In this document: positions 59,903 through 64,000 of the stretch, one piece after another | Layout: every line of letters begins with the position of its first letter | How positions within the stretch are numbered: the stretch's first letter is position 1 | Notes under the pieces: generated by a model | Database searches by the model: none | What the model saw: the letters and a program-made list of their open reading frames with translations, nothing else | What the model was told of the DNA's origin: nothing | Assembly (NCBI GenBank): GCA_047967505.1 | Contig: CM106538.1 | Direction: 5' to 3' (one strand) | From: Dipteris shenzhenensis | Taxonomy: Eukaryota > Polypodiophyta > Polypodiopsida > Gleicheniales | Length of the DNA stretch: 64,000 nt | Made by a program: the position numbers and the translations under genes

Positions 59903-60287
59903 CCCCTCGGGGACCCTTGTGGACTTTAGGCGTGTCTACACTTTGGTAACCCTTAAAAACACTTATGTTCACTTATTATGTGATCATATGGAGATATGAC
60001 TTGAAGGGTACACGGTAAAGAATTGTCAACAAACGAGGAATGCAGAAGAATTTTATCAACATCGCTCTAAAGGAAACCGATCGGGATTCATGGGATCAAG
60101 GACACAGAGTTCGATACGAAGCCACAAAACTCAGTGCAAAATATGAAACCTTGTGGCCACGGCTGAGCAGGCACTGCGAGAGGTAATAGATATGGTTCTC
60201 CACGCCTCCGAAGTTGGGATAGAAGAAATCGGACACCATGAGGACGCGGTGCTGCCGCTCATGATCTTGTTTGAGAGGCATAGCCAT
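37136..60287 (-). CDS. PIGA: PIG-A: phosphatidylinositol N-acetylglucosaminyltransferase catalytic subunit (3' end not found)
   Basis: This gene transfers GlcNAc from UDP-GlcNAc to phosphatidylinositol on the cytosolic face of the ER, the first step of GPI-anchor synthesis. Five minus-strand exons (60287-60150, 59298-58726, 58609-58455, 57588-57498, 37252-37136) join in frame to 358 codons. The N-terminal PIGA domain is in exons 1-2 ([35 protein letters not shown]). The GT4 domain follows with [20 protein letters not shown], and the E-x7-E pair (E293, E301) in [15 protein letters not shown]. The family is usually 440-480 residues; the C-terminal 85-95, including the membrane anchor, are missing left of 37136. 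No stops or frameshifts interrupt the exons, so it looks functional, in contrast to all its neighbours. Confidence 0.93.
37277..37313. repeat. (CT)n microsatellite next to exon 5 acceptor
   Basis: About 18 CT units. On the minus strand this is a (GA)n tract 25 bases upstream of the exon 5 acceptor, directly abutting an RTE LINE fragment. Confidence 0.9.
37317..37508 (+). pseudogene. RTE-type LINE fragment (linker before RT)
   Basis: Plus strand, [20 protein letters not shown] then [20 protein letters not shown] and [11 protein letters not shown]. The ANGKAPDxxGLxxEMLK motif is the conserved start of non-LTR RT domains. It ends at 37508, abutting the truncated gypsy LTR, and is antisense to PIG-A. 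Confidence 0.8.
37506..37620 (-). repeat. Truncated gypsy 3' LTR (TGTCACCAAG type)
   Basis: Minus strand from 37620, TGTCACCAAGTTGTGAATACTC. The first about 70 bases match the LTR start at 47607. Only about 115 bases remain before the RTE fragment. It is preceded by a purine tract (agaagctgagggga) and the end of a gypsy integrase, as expected for a 3' LTR. Confidence 0.8.
37640..37947 (-). pseudogene. Gypsy integrase C-terminus with chromodomain-like tail
   Basis: Minus strand, [20 protein letters not shown], then in a second frame [20 protein letters not shown] and [10 protein letters not shown], and [14 protein letters not shown]. This matches the end of the element at 54630-54900 ([33 protein letters not shown]). 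Frameshifted. It is cut on its upstream side at 37948 by another gypsy LTR. Confidence 0.8.
37948..38639 (-). repeat. Gypsy long-type LTR fragment
   Basis: Starts TGTGAACCGGCCTT (the terminus shared with 6225 and, inverted, 56880). It carries the lineage motif ccttggcgccccttttggtatttctttaat (about 38096-38126) and agagtgcccctat. The right boundary with the ORF1-like sequence is uncertain. Confidence 0.65.
38640..39860 (-). pseudogene. LINE ORF1-like gene (DUF4283 type)
   Basis: Minus strand: [20 protein letters not shown] begins near 39836. After stops and frame changes it continues with [20 protein letters not shown], then [17 protein letters not shown] and [22 protein letters not shown], and [15 protein letters not shown]. 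The region ALVKYLxGRxP...NL...V.LL..GYFIFLF...EHA.RVL matches the DUF4283 domain of LINE ORF1 or gag-like proteins. A terminal [18 protein letters not shown] resembles the segment before its zinc knuckle. It is a different family from the LINE at 15385. No RT was found downstream. Confidence 0.55.
39861..40359. other. Unassigned, includes a 60-bp tandem duplication
   Basis: No coding family recognised. Contains atggatgc(at/ct)atct(g/a)ccatgtttggtggg duplicated with a 60-base period. Confidence 0.4.
40191..40310. repeat. 60-bp tandem duplication
   Basis: Units 40191-40250 and 40251-40310 share gtttggtgggagcccttctc and flanking bases, with about 10 differences. Confidence 0.8.
40360..41098 (+). 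pseudogene. RTE-type LINE endonuclease and linker, cut by copia
   Basis: Plus strand: [40 protein letters not shown], then [31 protein letters not shown] and [30 protein letters not shown]. This is the second half of an APE endonuclease and the linker to RT. The HNGRAxDxEGLxxEF motif corresponds to the RT start. It ends exactly where the copia LTR starts (41099). The GDFN motif is lost. Confidence 0.8.
41099..41300 (+). repeat. Copia 5' LTR
   Basis: TGTTGGGGTAAAGGC to CCCTTTCA, 202 bp, TG...CA. A CT-rich end (tctctctcactctcactctc) precedes it. The LTR is unusually short. Confidence 0.8.
41303..41315 (+). other. Primer-binding site (initiator Met-tRNA)
   Basis: tggtatcagagcc two bases after the LTR end; perfect match. 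Confidence 0.85.
41361..42086. repeat. GTAC/GTACGG island in copia leader
   Basis: About 30 GTAC tetramers in roughly 725 bases; about 3 would be expected by chance. The first part is rich in CCGTACGG, the second in gcaGGTACaaaaAGTACagca repeats. Same position (just after the primer-binding site) as in the copia at 25041-28456, although the sequences do not otherwise align by eye. Confidence 0.85.
42087..43149 (+). other. Copia leader, rest
   Basis: About 1.06 kb between the GTAC island and the gag ATG. T-rich, no open frame of note; several cagtacag/gcagtgtt motifs. Part of the element. Confidence 0.6.
43150..46089 (+). CDS. Copia gag-pol polyprotein, truncated in RT
   Basis: ATG at 43150 ([20 protein letters not shown]). 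Gag core [10 protein letters not shown]...[11 protein letters not shown]; zinc knuckle [14 protein letters not shown] from C235; aspartic protease LLDSGAS with D321; GAG-pre-integrase [20 protein letters not shown]. The integrase has the D510, D572, E608 triad ([24 protein letters not shown]). RT begins with [17 protein letters not shown] and ends after QMDVKTAF (first catalytic Asp present). A foreign tail CPSRIRACW and a stop follow. The YVDD block and RNase H are lost, so it cannot transpose alone, although gag, protease and integrase look intact. Confidence 0.93.
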   Translation: MASGGGDSSILNIKKLEGAHNYALWAEQCLNVLLLKKIAKPIRVKGVKPSDMAADDWEELDLSARAAIMLTISDTLVFNVQAEKTSYGLWQRLEELYAQKSSASKVYWLKKLVDLRMKEGTAMTSHLSEFNAIFTQLIAQGLNLDEEFKATFLLCTLPESWDTFKTTLSNSNATLIYADVESSLLMEEMSRKNNAGSKSSNALQVQDRGRTQQKGRSASKSKSRSQSRGKKDIECFYCGKKGHVKSKCFKFIRDQKAKKAETKDAGNASKGKGKAKADDLDAVNVAAEDSDSDIHDVLCSSTVIAHALVIDGHDMHTWLLDSGASFHVTPHREWFTSYTGTHGVVHLGNNYACQIAGIGSIQIVFPDGWSFMLDGVRHVPQIKKNLISTGLLDDSGYHTTFGDSKWVITDGQSVVAEGFKSDTLYPLYVSSVGNHVVAITELPKVSLWHSRLGHMSVKGMQELSRLGYLPPLSFSDLPTGDHCIFGKHSVTPHKRRTPQNRTPLDLVHTDLCEMPQLSLGGAKYFITFIDDATRKVWVYFLKHKGDALDAFKKFVAQVENRTGRRLKCLRSDNGGEYVSHAFVQFCQAKGIKQELTAPHNASQNGASERMNRTIQEKVRCMLSYAALPHGFWAEAVQTAVHIINRSPNKALELKVPEEVWSGKPPSYKHLRVFGCECFAHVRKDLRTKLDPKSIRCIFMGYGDEGEMGYRLWDPVKRKIIRSNDVIFKEDSVHKEPVQPVEYRRVIYDDVGQQRMPIYMQQQAAADHPVQEGIQAENQPDNFANDAPLDMPADGAVEQPDMVVQPPVMHEEQAGQQPNPEHFVRRSTRAQRPPARFVPGANNVADFIMLTDCGEPSSFKEAMGRTEKKKWEKAMQSEMDSLLQNDTWDLVQLPAGRKVLPCKWVYKVKVDSNALPRYKARLVAKGFKQEKGIDFDEIFSPVVKMTTLRAVLALVAHDDMDLCQMDVKTAFCPSRIRACW
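46066..46293 (-). other. Start of another LTR element, foreign to the copia
   Basis: After the copia RT breaks off, a minus-strand sequence leads up to a perfect primer-binding site (TGGTATCAGAGC on the minus strand, 46281-46292) and an LTR end. It is probably the 5' leader of a minus-strand element that recombined with the copia. Confidence 0.5.
46294..46600 (-). repeat. LTR of a minus-strand element
   Basis: Minus-strand LTR end ...CTCTACA next to the primer-binding site. TATA box ggactatataagtctcc at about 46527-46545 in complement. A C/T-rich transcript start region lies between them (purine-rich on the plus strand). The outer boundary is estimated. Confidence 0.55.
46663..47607 (-). repeat. 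Gypsy 5' LTR (TGTCACCAAG type)
   Basis: Minus strand from 47607, TGTCACCAAGTTGTAAATACTC; the first about 70 bases match 37620-37551. It contains many ggtcaaag/gaccaaag repeats (47215-47530). It ends beside a primer-binding-like site (TGGTATCAGAGT, 46651-46662). With 37506-37947 it marks the two ends of one minus-strand gypsy element whose interior has been replaced. Confidence 0.65.
47215..47530. repeat. Repeated ttgaccaaag/gtca motifs in LTR
   Basis: gttgacc, ttgaccaaag and their complements recur about every 20-30 bases across 300 bases. The core TTGAC is the W-box motif bound by WRKY factors; a regulatory role is inference. Confidence 0.55.
47608..48780. other. Intron DNA, nothing recognised
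   Basis: AT-rich, with short open frames only. No LTR, LINE or host exon features seen. Confidence 0.4.
48790..49160 (+). pseudogene. Copia gag relic
   Basis: [39 protein letters not shown], then [20 protein letters not shown]: the gag pattern (L.G.NY..WK..V...L; A..AW..L...Y). A TAG stop at about 48945 and a frameshift after DLYQMTNT disable it. Confidence 0.7.
49310..49756 (+). pseudogene. Gypsy gag relic
   Basis: Reading across frames gives [28 protein letters not shown]-like text, then [20 protein letters not shown] and [11 protein letters not shown]. It corresponds to the retrotransposon-gag domain and resembles the fragment at 4570-4818. Multiple frameshifts. Confidence 0.5.
49765..50002 (+). 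repeat. Host LTR-like segment, left part
   Basis: Contains gtggggacgcccacaagggactagg (about 49836-49858), also present inverted at about 47176-47200 in the gypsy LTR. With 56886-57180 it flanks the inserted chromodomain gypsy and may be one older LTR split by it. Confidence 0.45.
50003..50007. repeat. Target-site duplication GCAAG (left)
   Basis: gcaag precedes the LTR start TGTCACGGGGGCG and is repeated at 56881-56885 after the LTR end. Confidence 0.9.
50008..50517 (+). repeat. Truncated 5' LTR of chromodomain gypsy
   Basis: TGTCACGGGGGCGTG... through ccgtgcgtttggta, nearly identical to 55306-55803 apart from a 13-base indel at about 50194 and scattered substitutions. The remaining 1.07 kb of the LTR is missing. 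Confidence 0.9.
50518..51540 (+). pseudogene. Gypsy gag with zinc knuckle
   Basis: Starts inside gag: [40 protein letters not shown] and a TAA at about 50854. Then [20 protein letters not shown] and [21 protein letters not shown] canonical zinc knuckle [14 protein letters not shown] lies at about 51322-51363. A 27-base tandem duplication (gatgataagaatggtgataaacaggct) follows at about 51388-51441. Confidence 0.88.
51541..52884 (+). pseudogene. Gypsy protease and reverse transcriptase
   Basis: Protease: [14 protein letters not shown] (about 51590-51632), [98 protein letters not shown] and the catalytic block [13 protein letters not shown]. All three RT aspartates are present. A TAA at 52882-52884 follows SFLGLC; this whole segment is otherwise open from 50878. 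Confidence 0.93.
52885..53618 (+). pseudogene. Gypsy RNase H and linker
   Basis: [20 protein letters not shown], then after a frameshift at about 53183 [40 protein letters not shown] and [16 protein letters not shown]. The DAC, E, TDH and VADALSR motifs of gypsy RNase H are all visible. A 16-base duplication (ttttgatgcatggacg) occurs at about 53565-53598, before a TAG. Confidence 0.9.
53619..54443 (+). pseudogene. Gypsy integrase
   Basis: Zinc-binding HHCC region [20 protein letters not shown] with [10 protein letters not shown]. The core has a TAG at 53838 before [17 protein letters not shown], then [40 protein letters not shown] and [20 protein letters not shown]. The catalytic residues D (MNFVFD), D (SDRD) and E (GQSE) are present. 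It ends in a frameshift near 54440. Confidence 0.9.
54397..54951 (+). pseudogene. Integrase C-terminus and chromodomain
   Basis: The gypsy GPY/F-like part reads [40 protein letters not shown]. The chromodomain is [40 protein letters not shown]. It matches the consensus ILxxRxxxRxxxxxYLVKWKGYPxxxATWExxxxL in pattern, with Phe in place of one aromatic Trp (VKF for VKW). Such tails can guide insertion to marked chromatin in related elements. Confidence 0.88.
55293..55305 (+). other. Polypurine tract
   Basis: caagagaggggta directly before the 3' LTR TGTCAC; typical start site for plus-strand DNA synthesis. Confidence 0.75.
55306..56880 (+). repeat. Full 3' LTR of chromodomain gypsy
   Basis: 1575 bp, TGTCACGGGGGCG to GGCCGGTTTCA. 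It contains the lineage motif aaataccaaaaggggcgcca (about 56636-56656), the inverse of the motif in LTRs at 6445 and 38100. It is followed directly by GCAAG. The short open frames inside it are not genes. Confidence 0.9.
56881..57180 (+). repeat. Host LTR-like segment, right part
   Basis: After the GCAAG duplication: a TATA-like box (gtttatatatagtagagc, about 56974-56991), gttgtatcagtttaatgctcc, and ccttcggggggtcagcccttact (about 57082-57104), similar to the complement of 46831-46850 (ttcagggggttcagccc). It probably continues the element split by the gypsy insertion. Confidence 0.45.
57498..57588 (-). CDS. PIGA: PIG-A exon 4
   Basis: 91 bases. The acceptor is TTGTACAG|CTCTCTTAC. It encodes the split Ser and [30 protein letters not shown], i.e. 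the catalytic E-x7-E and the donor-binding loop. The donor reads GAG|GCATGT, a GC instead of GT; any nearby GT would break the frame to exon 5. Confidence 0.9.
57589..58454 (-). other. PIGA: PIG-A intron 3 (866 bp)
   Basis: GT at 58454 (CAG|GTAAAT) and AG at 57589-57590 (TTATTTGTACAG). No transposon sequence recognised. The 107-codon frames on both strands at 58095-58437 have no family features. Confidence 0.8.
58455..58609 (-). CDS. PIGA: PIG-A exon 3
   Basis: 155 bases. The acceptor is GTGAAG|GTTCGC and the donor AACAG|GTAAAT. It encodes [36 protein letters not shown] and [10 protein letters not shown], plus two bases of a Ser codon completed by exon 4. It is not open long enough to be obvious as a frame on its own. 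Confidence 0.92.
58610..58725 (-). other. PIGA: PIG-A intron 2 (116 bp)
   Basis: AAT|GTATGT to ATGTGAAG|GTTCGC. Short and AT-rich; both splice sites are canonical. Confidence 0.85.
58726..59298 (-). CDS. PIGA: PIG-A exon 2
   Basis: 573 bases, 191 codons, phase 0 at both ends. The acceptor is ATCAG|GTAGTTG and the donor AAT|GTATGT. It contains [35 protein letters not shown] equivalents, [33 protein letters not shown] and [11 protein letters not shown], all strongly conserved in plant PIG-A. Confidence 0.93.
59299..60149 (-). other. PIGA: PIG-A intron 1 (851 bp) with microsatellite
   Basis: AAG|GTTTCA to AATCAG|GTAG. Contains (CT)n(CA)n at 59849-59901. No mobile element recognised. Confidence 0.8.
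59849..59901. repeat. (CT)n(CA)n microsatellite
   Basis: About 20 CT units followed by seven CA units, in PIG-A intron 1. Confidence 0.95.
60150..60287 (-). CDS. PIGA: PIG-A exon 1
   Basis: ATG at 60287; 46 codons, [20 protein letters not shown] to LLSRGHK. The N-terminus lacks a signal peptide, as usual for PIG-A. The end is placed at AAG|GTTTCA, because exon 2 supplies the following VVVMTHAYG without gap. Confidence 0.9.
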
Positions 60288-61560
60288 GGTTCATCGGGGG
60301 AGCCTCACAGCTCACAAATAGGCATGTTTTGAGAGTCTCTTAAGAGTTAAGAGAACTATTTATGTAAGCGTGCGCCCGCGCGTCTGTGGTGTGGTGGCCG
60401 CCGCACGTGTGGTGTGTTGTCTCTATTTACCTATGCATGTGTTGTGTATCCATGTGCATGTGTATGTGTATGTCTGCACATCGTGTGCGTATATGTACAA
60501 GTGCATGTTTACTTGTATGTGTGAGTGTGTGTGTGTGATAGGCCTATAGAAACCCACCCTGGAAGCAGGTAGTGGTTCCAATCCTGGTATTGCTGATGAA
60601 AACAAATCTTGGAATTATTGATACTGGTATCGAGATGTTACAAGCACAATTTTGCAACATAACAAAGTACGAAAAACATAAAGAGGCATAAAACCCTTAG
60701 CATTTACACTCTCCATTTACAGAGATGAAGAGCCACAAGAGCATTGAAGGTAATGATCTCATTGGCAGCGGTACTAAATACACACTCGAATGTCGGGGAT
60801 TGAGACCTGCATCCATAGGTTATGTTAGACTACATACATCTTCTAGCTTGGGACTGCAAGTGTCATAGACCCCAACTGCTTGTTATCACAGTCTGGAATA
60901 TGACCCAGTAGTCAATCAAGAGACCTAGCTATATCACAATTAGCTTGAAAAGTGAATTATTGCTAAAGGTTCTAAGCTAGAGGGAGTTGCAAAGCTTACA
61001 AGTCTAAATTCCATGAGCCTGAGATTAGATTGCCTAAAAAAAATGGAGCCATTAAGATAAGGTACAAGAAAAAAGAAAAACTAGAGGACTAAGAATATAG
61101 TTGACTAGTACCATGTAAGGGATACTTTCTCTTAATAATTTAAAGAAAAGGGGATAAACATCTTATTTCATGAACATAGAAAAGCAGCATGGAGTTCGAA
61201 ATCTATCATGCTTAGAGGTCCAAACATCAGGCCATCCACACCTTCAAGGGAACCATGATAAGGGTTGCATATATAGTAGTTCGTACACCCAAAATATTTG
61301 AGTCATGCCATAAAGGGTAACTTACAAAGCCACCAACATGCACACCACCATATTCAAAGAGGGACTTAACCATATTTTCAATGATTGTTCAGAGATCATT
61401 TCATGCATGAATTCCACCCATAATTACGCAAGCCCAAGATAAATGGAGAACCCAGTAAAAGATATCAGACCATGAAAACAAGCTGAAATATACCAACTTA
61501 CACACATGTACTTAAGGCAATTGGACGATCCTAGAGTCCATCTGTGAGCCCAGGGTACAA
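60288..61560 (-). promoter_or_regulatory. PIG-A upstream region (presumed 5' UTR and promoter)
   Basis: The region upstream of the ATG at 60287 has no competing gene. A (TG)n-rich low-complexity stretch lies at about 60425-60539. No clear TATA box can be assigned, and further 5' UTR exons cannot be excluded. Confidence 0.35.
60425..60539. repeat. Imperfect (TG)n low-complexity tract
   Basis: Repeated tgtgtatgtgtatg and gtgtgtgtgtg motifs about 140-250 bases upstream of the PIG-A start codon. Confidence 0.8.
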
Positions 61561-64000
61561 ACTAGAGACATACAAAAGAGAGGTTACAAGCACAATTTTG
61601 CAAGCCATAAGATTTTAACCTAATGATGGCATCGCCCAACTATCCAAGAAGGAAGAGGTTGCCATAGGAGCCGCGTGAAAGCTAATGCTAGCTAGGTTAG
61701 CATCAGATGGATGCATCACTGCTGGTTGCGAGAAGAAGAGTGGCTGGTAGCATAGCCTTAGCTAAGGCACAGGACGACTCGACAAGAGGAACCCAAGAAT
61801 GCTTGTAGGGTTCAGCTCAATAGTGGAGAGTCAAGAGGAGGATGGGGAGAGGAAAGGAAAGAATATGGGAGCTAGGTGGAGAAAAGTGGAAAAACATGGG
61901 GCAAGGAGAAGATAGATAGAAGCCTGAGAGAATCGAGCTCATACGACAAGGAGGTAGAGGCATTGCATGCTTGTGAGAGATGTAAGGTGGCGAGTGTCCT
62001 TACATGACATGTAATGGAATCTAGGCTTTGCTGTTACAACCGATTTCCTCATAAGTGCCACAAATAGGACTATGTACTCTTAAGGGTATAATTAAGTGAG
62101 TGGTCCAAAAGAAATGTGAGGTCCTTTGTTCAACATAGGGCCCCTGTAAGCATGAAACGTATTAATTTCAAAGTAACAACTATATTACCATAGTCCCTTT
62201 AGTGGACCTATGGTAAAATGACCCCAAGGATGAAAATGACGCCTTATCCCTACTCTAAGGGAAATACAACATAAGGACATATGATAAATTGGTGCCGAAG
62301 GACAAGGCTTGCCAAATGATAACTGAAAATCCAAGGTTAGGAGATATCCAATCTTAAGGGCATTTTTTGGCCTTTTATCTAGCTAGATCACATTAGTCAT
62401 GAGGTACCAAAGGGGATGGGGAGAGATAGAAATATAACCAACCTTTAGAGTCAACCTTATGGAGAGGCATGTTATTGTAGTTAAGAAGCCATAGCCAAGG
62501 TTAATGATGATGGAGTAAGAGAAAGAGGCATCTTAGACAATCATTTCCATAGCCACATCATGTGAGAGAATCTAACAAGGGAATGTGTGTGTGTGTGTGT
62601 GTGTGTGTGTGAGTCCAAGGATGGTAGCCCATGGTAGTTTAAGAGTCTTAGGGTGGTAGTCCAAGAGCTGGTGGTAGTTCATGAGTCCCTTAAAATCCAA
62701 GAGATAGTAACCAAGAGTCCAAGGGTGGTACATGGCAATTAGATTATTGTCCACCACCGGAAACCCACCAAGATGCAAGGCAAATAGATCCAATAATCCA
62801 CTAGGAACTACTCCAATAATCTGTTAGATGTTCTAGGATTATATACTTGTGTGGCTAGCATCTCTACCATGTCCAAGATTTTGTGTCAATGCCCCAAAAC
62901 ATGATTCTAGTTGTTTGGTAAGTTTACCAGAAAAGTTATTGTTAGTTGTACCGTGTTTCTCCTTGATGTGAAAATAAGCTTGACAATAGAAAAGTGTGTG
63001 TTCTTCACTTTCTACTTGACCTACTGGGCATATCTTGCATATTCTATCTTCTCATGGGAGCTTTGTTTTTTCCCACCTATTGCTTTTCGCTTCCCAAGAT
63101 TATCTTCTTTAAGATAATCTTGTTTCCCATATTTCAGCATAGGACTTATCACTTAAATTTTCATTTCCTCTTCTAGTTCAAGGTATCATCCCTACCTAAA
63201 CTAGCACAATGGGGTAAGGGGTTTGTATAGTTATTATCAACTCTCCTATTGAGAAACTTTTTTGGTATTGCTTCTACTCTCTCCTACAGATACTAGTGCA
63301 CAAGCTTGGCATCCATCTATAACCATTGATGCACCACCATCATATACAATAACTTTCTCAGCTCCCAGTTCCATGCCACTACCTCACACATGTGTTCTAT
63401 TTATAATTGCTTACAAACTTAGAAACCCCCTCCAATTTGACTGGGTGAGTAACAATGACCCATGTGTTTGTTAACTTTTGAATAGCGAGCATGGGTGGTG
63501 ACCTTGCATTTAAAGTAAAGGTAACCAGAGACTAAGTGTGGTAGACTAATGGTGAGTAGTAGTCCGACGAGGCAACTACAGAAGGAAGTTGAGTAGACTT
63601 TAGAAAGCATTATAACATGGAGCAGGGAGAGAGAGTGATATTGTGTACTTCACCCTCTCCCTCTCACCTAGCTTGCTAGGTTAGGAATTTCGCTTTTACT
63701 AATTGTGCACTGTAAGCCAAGGCGGCTTGGTTGTAACAGATTTCTTTAATAAAAATTTTGGTTTTCCTTCCATTTGTCTATATTGTGAATGCATACTGTG
63801 GTGCTATACTTCTAGCTGTTAAGAGCTCGGTCCCACATGATTTTCCCTTCAACAGCAACCCCATCCTTCGAGTTATCGTGTTGAGATTTGTTTCGTCACC
63901 CCCAACCACGCACAATCAACACTTAAGAATTGCAAGAGTGAGCATCTTCACTCGAGCATTGCATAGGGTTTGGGTCTATTCATGAGCACCAAGTGCCTAT
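61561..64000. other. Intergenic DNA, nothing coding recognised
   Basis: Only short open frames without family features. A (GT)14 microsatellite lies at 62584-62611. Near the right edge, caaggcggcttggttgtaacagatttctttaataaaaattttgg (63718-63762) resembles the polyadenylation part of a plant LTR, but no element could be delimited. Confidence 0.4.
62584..62611. repeat. (GT)n microsatellite
   Basis: Fourteen GT units, uninterrupted. Confidence 0.95.

Overview
The window is nuclear DNA from a land plant with a large, transposon-rich genome. A fern or other non-flowering vascular plant is my best guess. The evidence is a plant-type PIG-A gene, a 20 kb intron packed with nested retroelements, and many decayed Ty1/copia, Ty3/gypsy, L1-type and RTE-type elements. 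The species itself cannot be read from the sequence.

Only one host gene is recognisable: PIG-A (GPI-anchor GlcNAc transferase catalytic subunit), on the minus strand. Five exons can be placed with consistent reading frame and splice sites: 60287-60150, 59298-58726, 58609-58455, 57588-57498 and 37252-37136, giving 358 codons. Intron 4 is about 20.2 kb and appears to use a GC-AG splice pair. It holds a chromodomain gypsy element with 5-bp target duplications (50008-56880), a copia element with an open 979-codon frame (41099-46089), two L1/RTE-type LINE fragments, a second gypsy element split 10 kb apart, and several LTR remnants. The last PIG-A exon(s), coding for about 85-95 C-terminal residues, were not found left of 37136.

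The left 37 kb is a nested transposon landscape. From left to right it holds: an RTE-type LINE reverse transcriptase split by a chimeric copia-type LTR element with a CTCAA target duplication (1306-4241); a 5'-truncated L1-type LINE (about 4819-6235, minus); a deleted gypsy element (about 6225-8580, minus); a gypsy gag-protease (8936-11236, plus) cut by a copia element (LTR at 11237); unassigned AT-rich DNA; a nearly full-length but decayed L1-type LINE (about 15385-21990, plus); two related copia elements on the minus strand (about 21990-23330 and 25041-28456) around an ORF1-like retrosequence; a second L1-type copy on the minus strand (about 28472-34860) interrupted by a 2.9 kb hAT transposon with an exact 8-bp target duplication (28886-31831); and a copia gag with LTR (about 34870-35764).

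Most elements carry stops, frameshifts or deletions. The exact target duplications at three insertions give a relative order of events. The most unusual signal is a set of islands dense in GTAC (often GTACGG) in the untranslated leaders of separate copia-type elements. GTAC is the core site of plant SBP/SPL transcription factors and of copper-response elements, so these may be cis-regulatory arrays carried by the retrotransposons. That role is inference.
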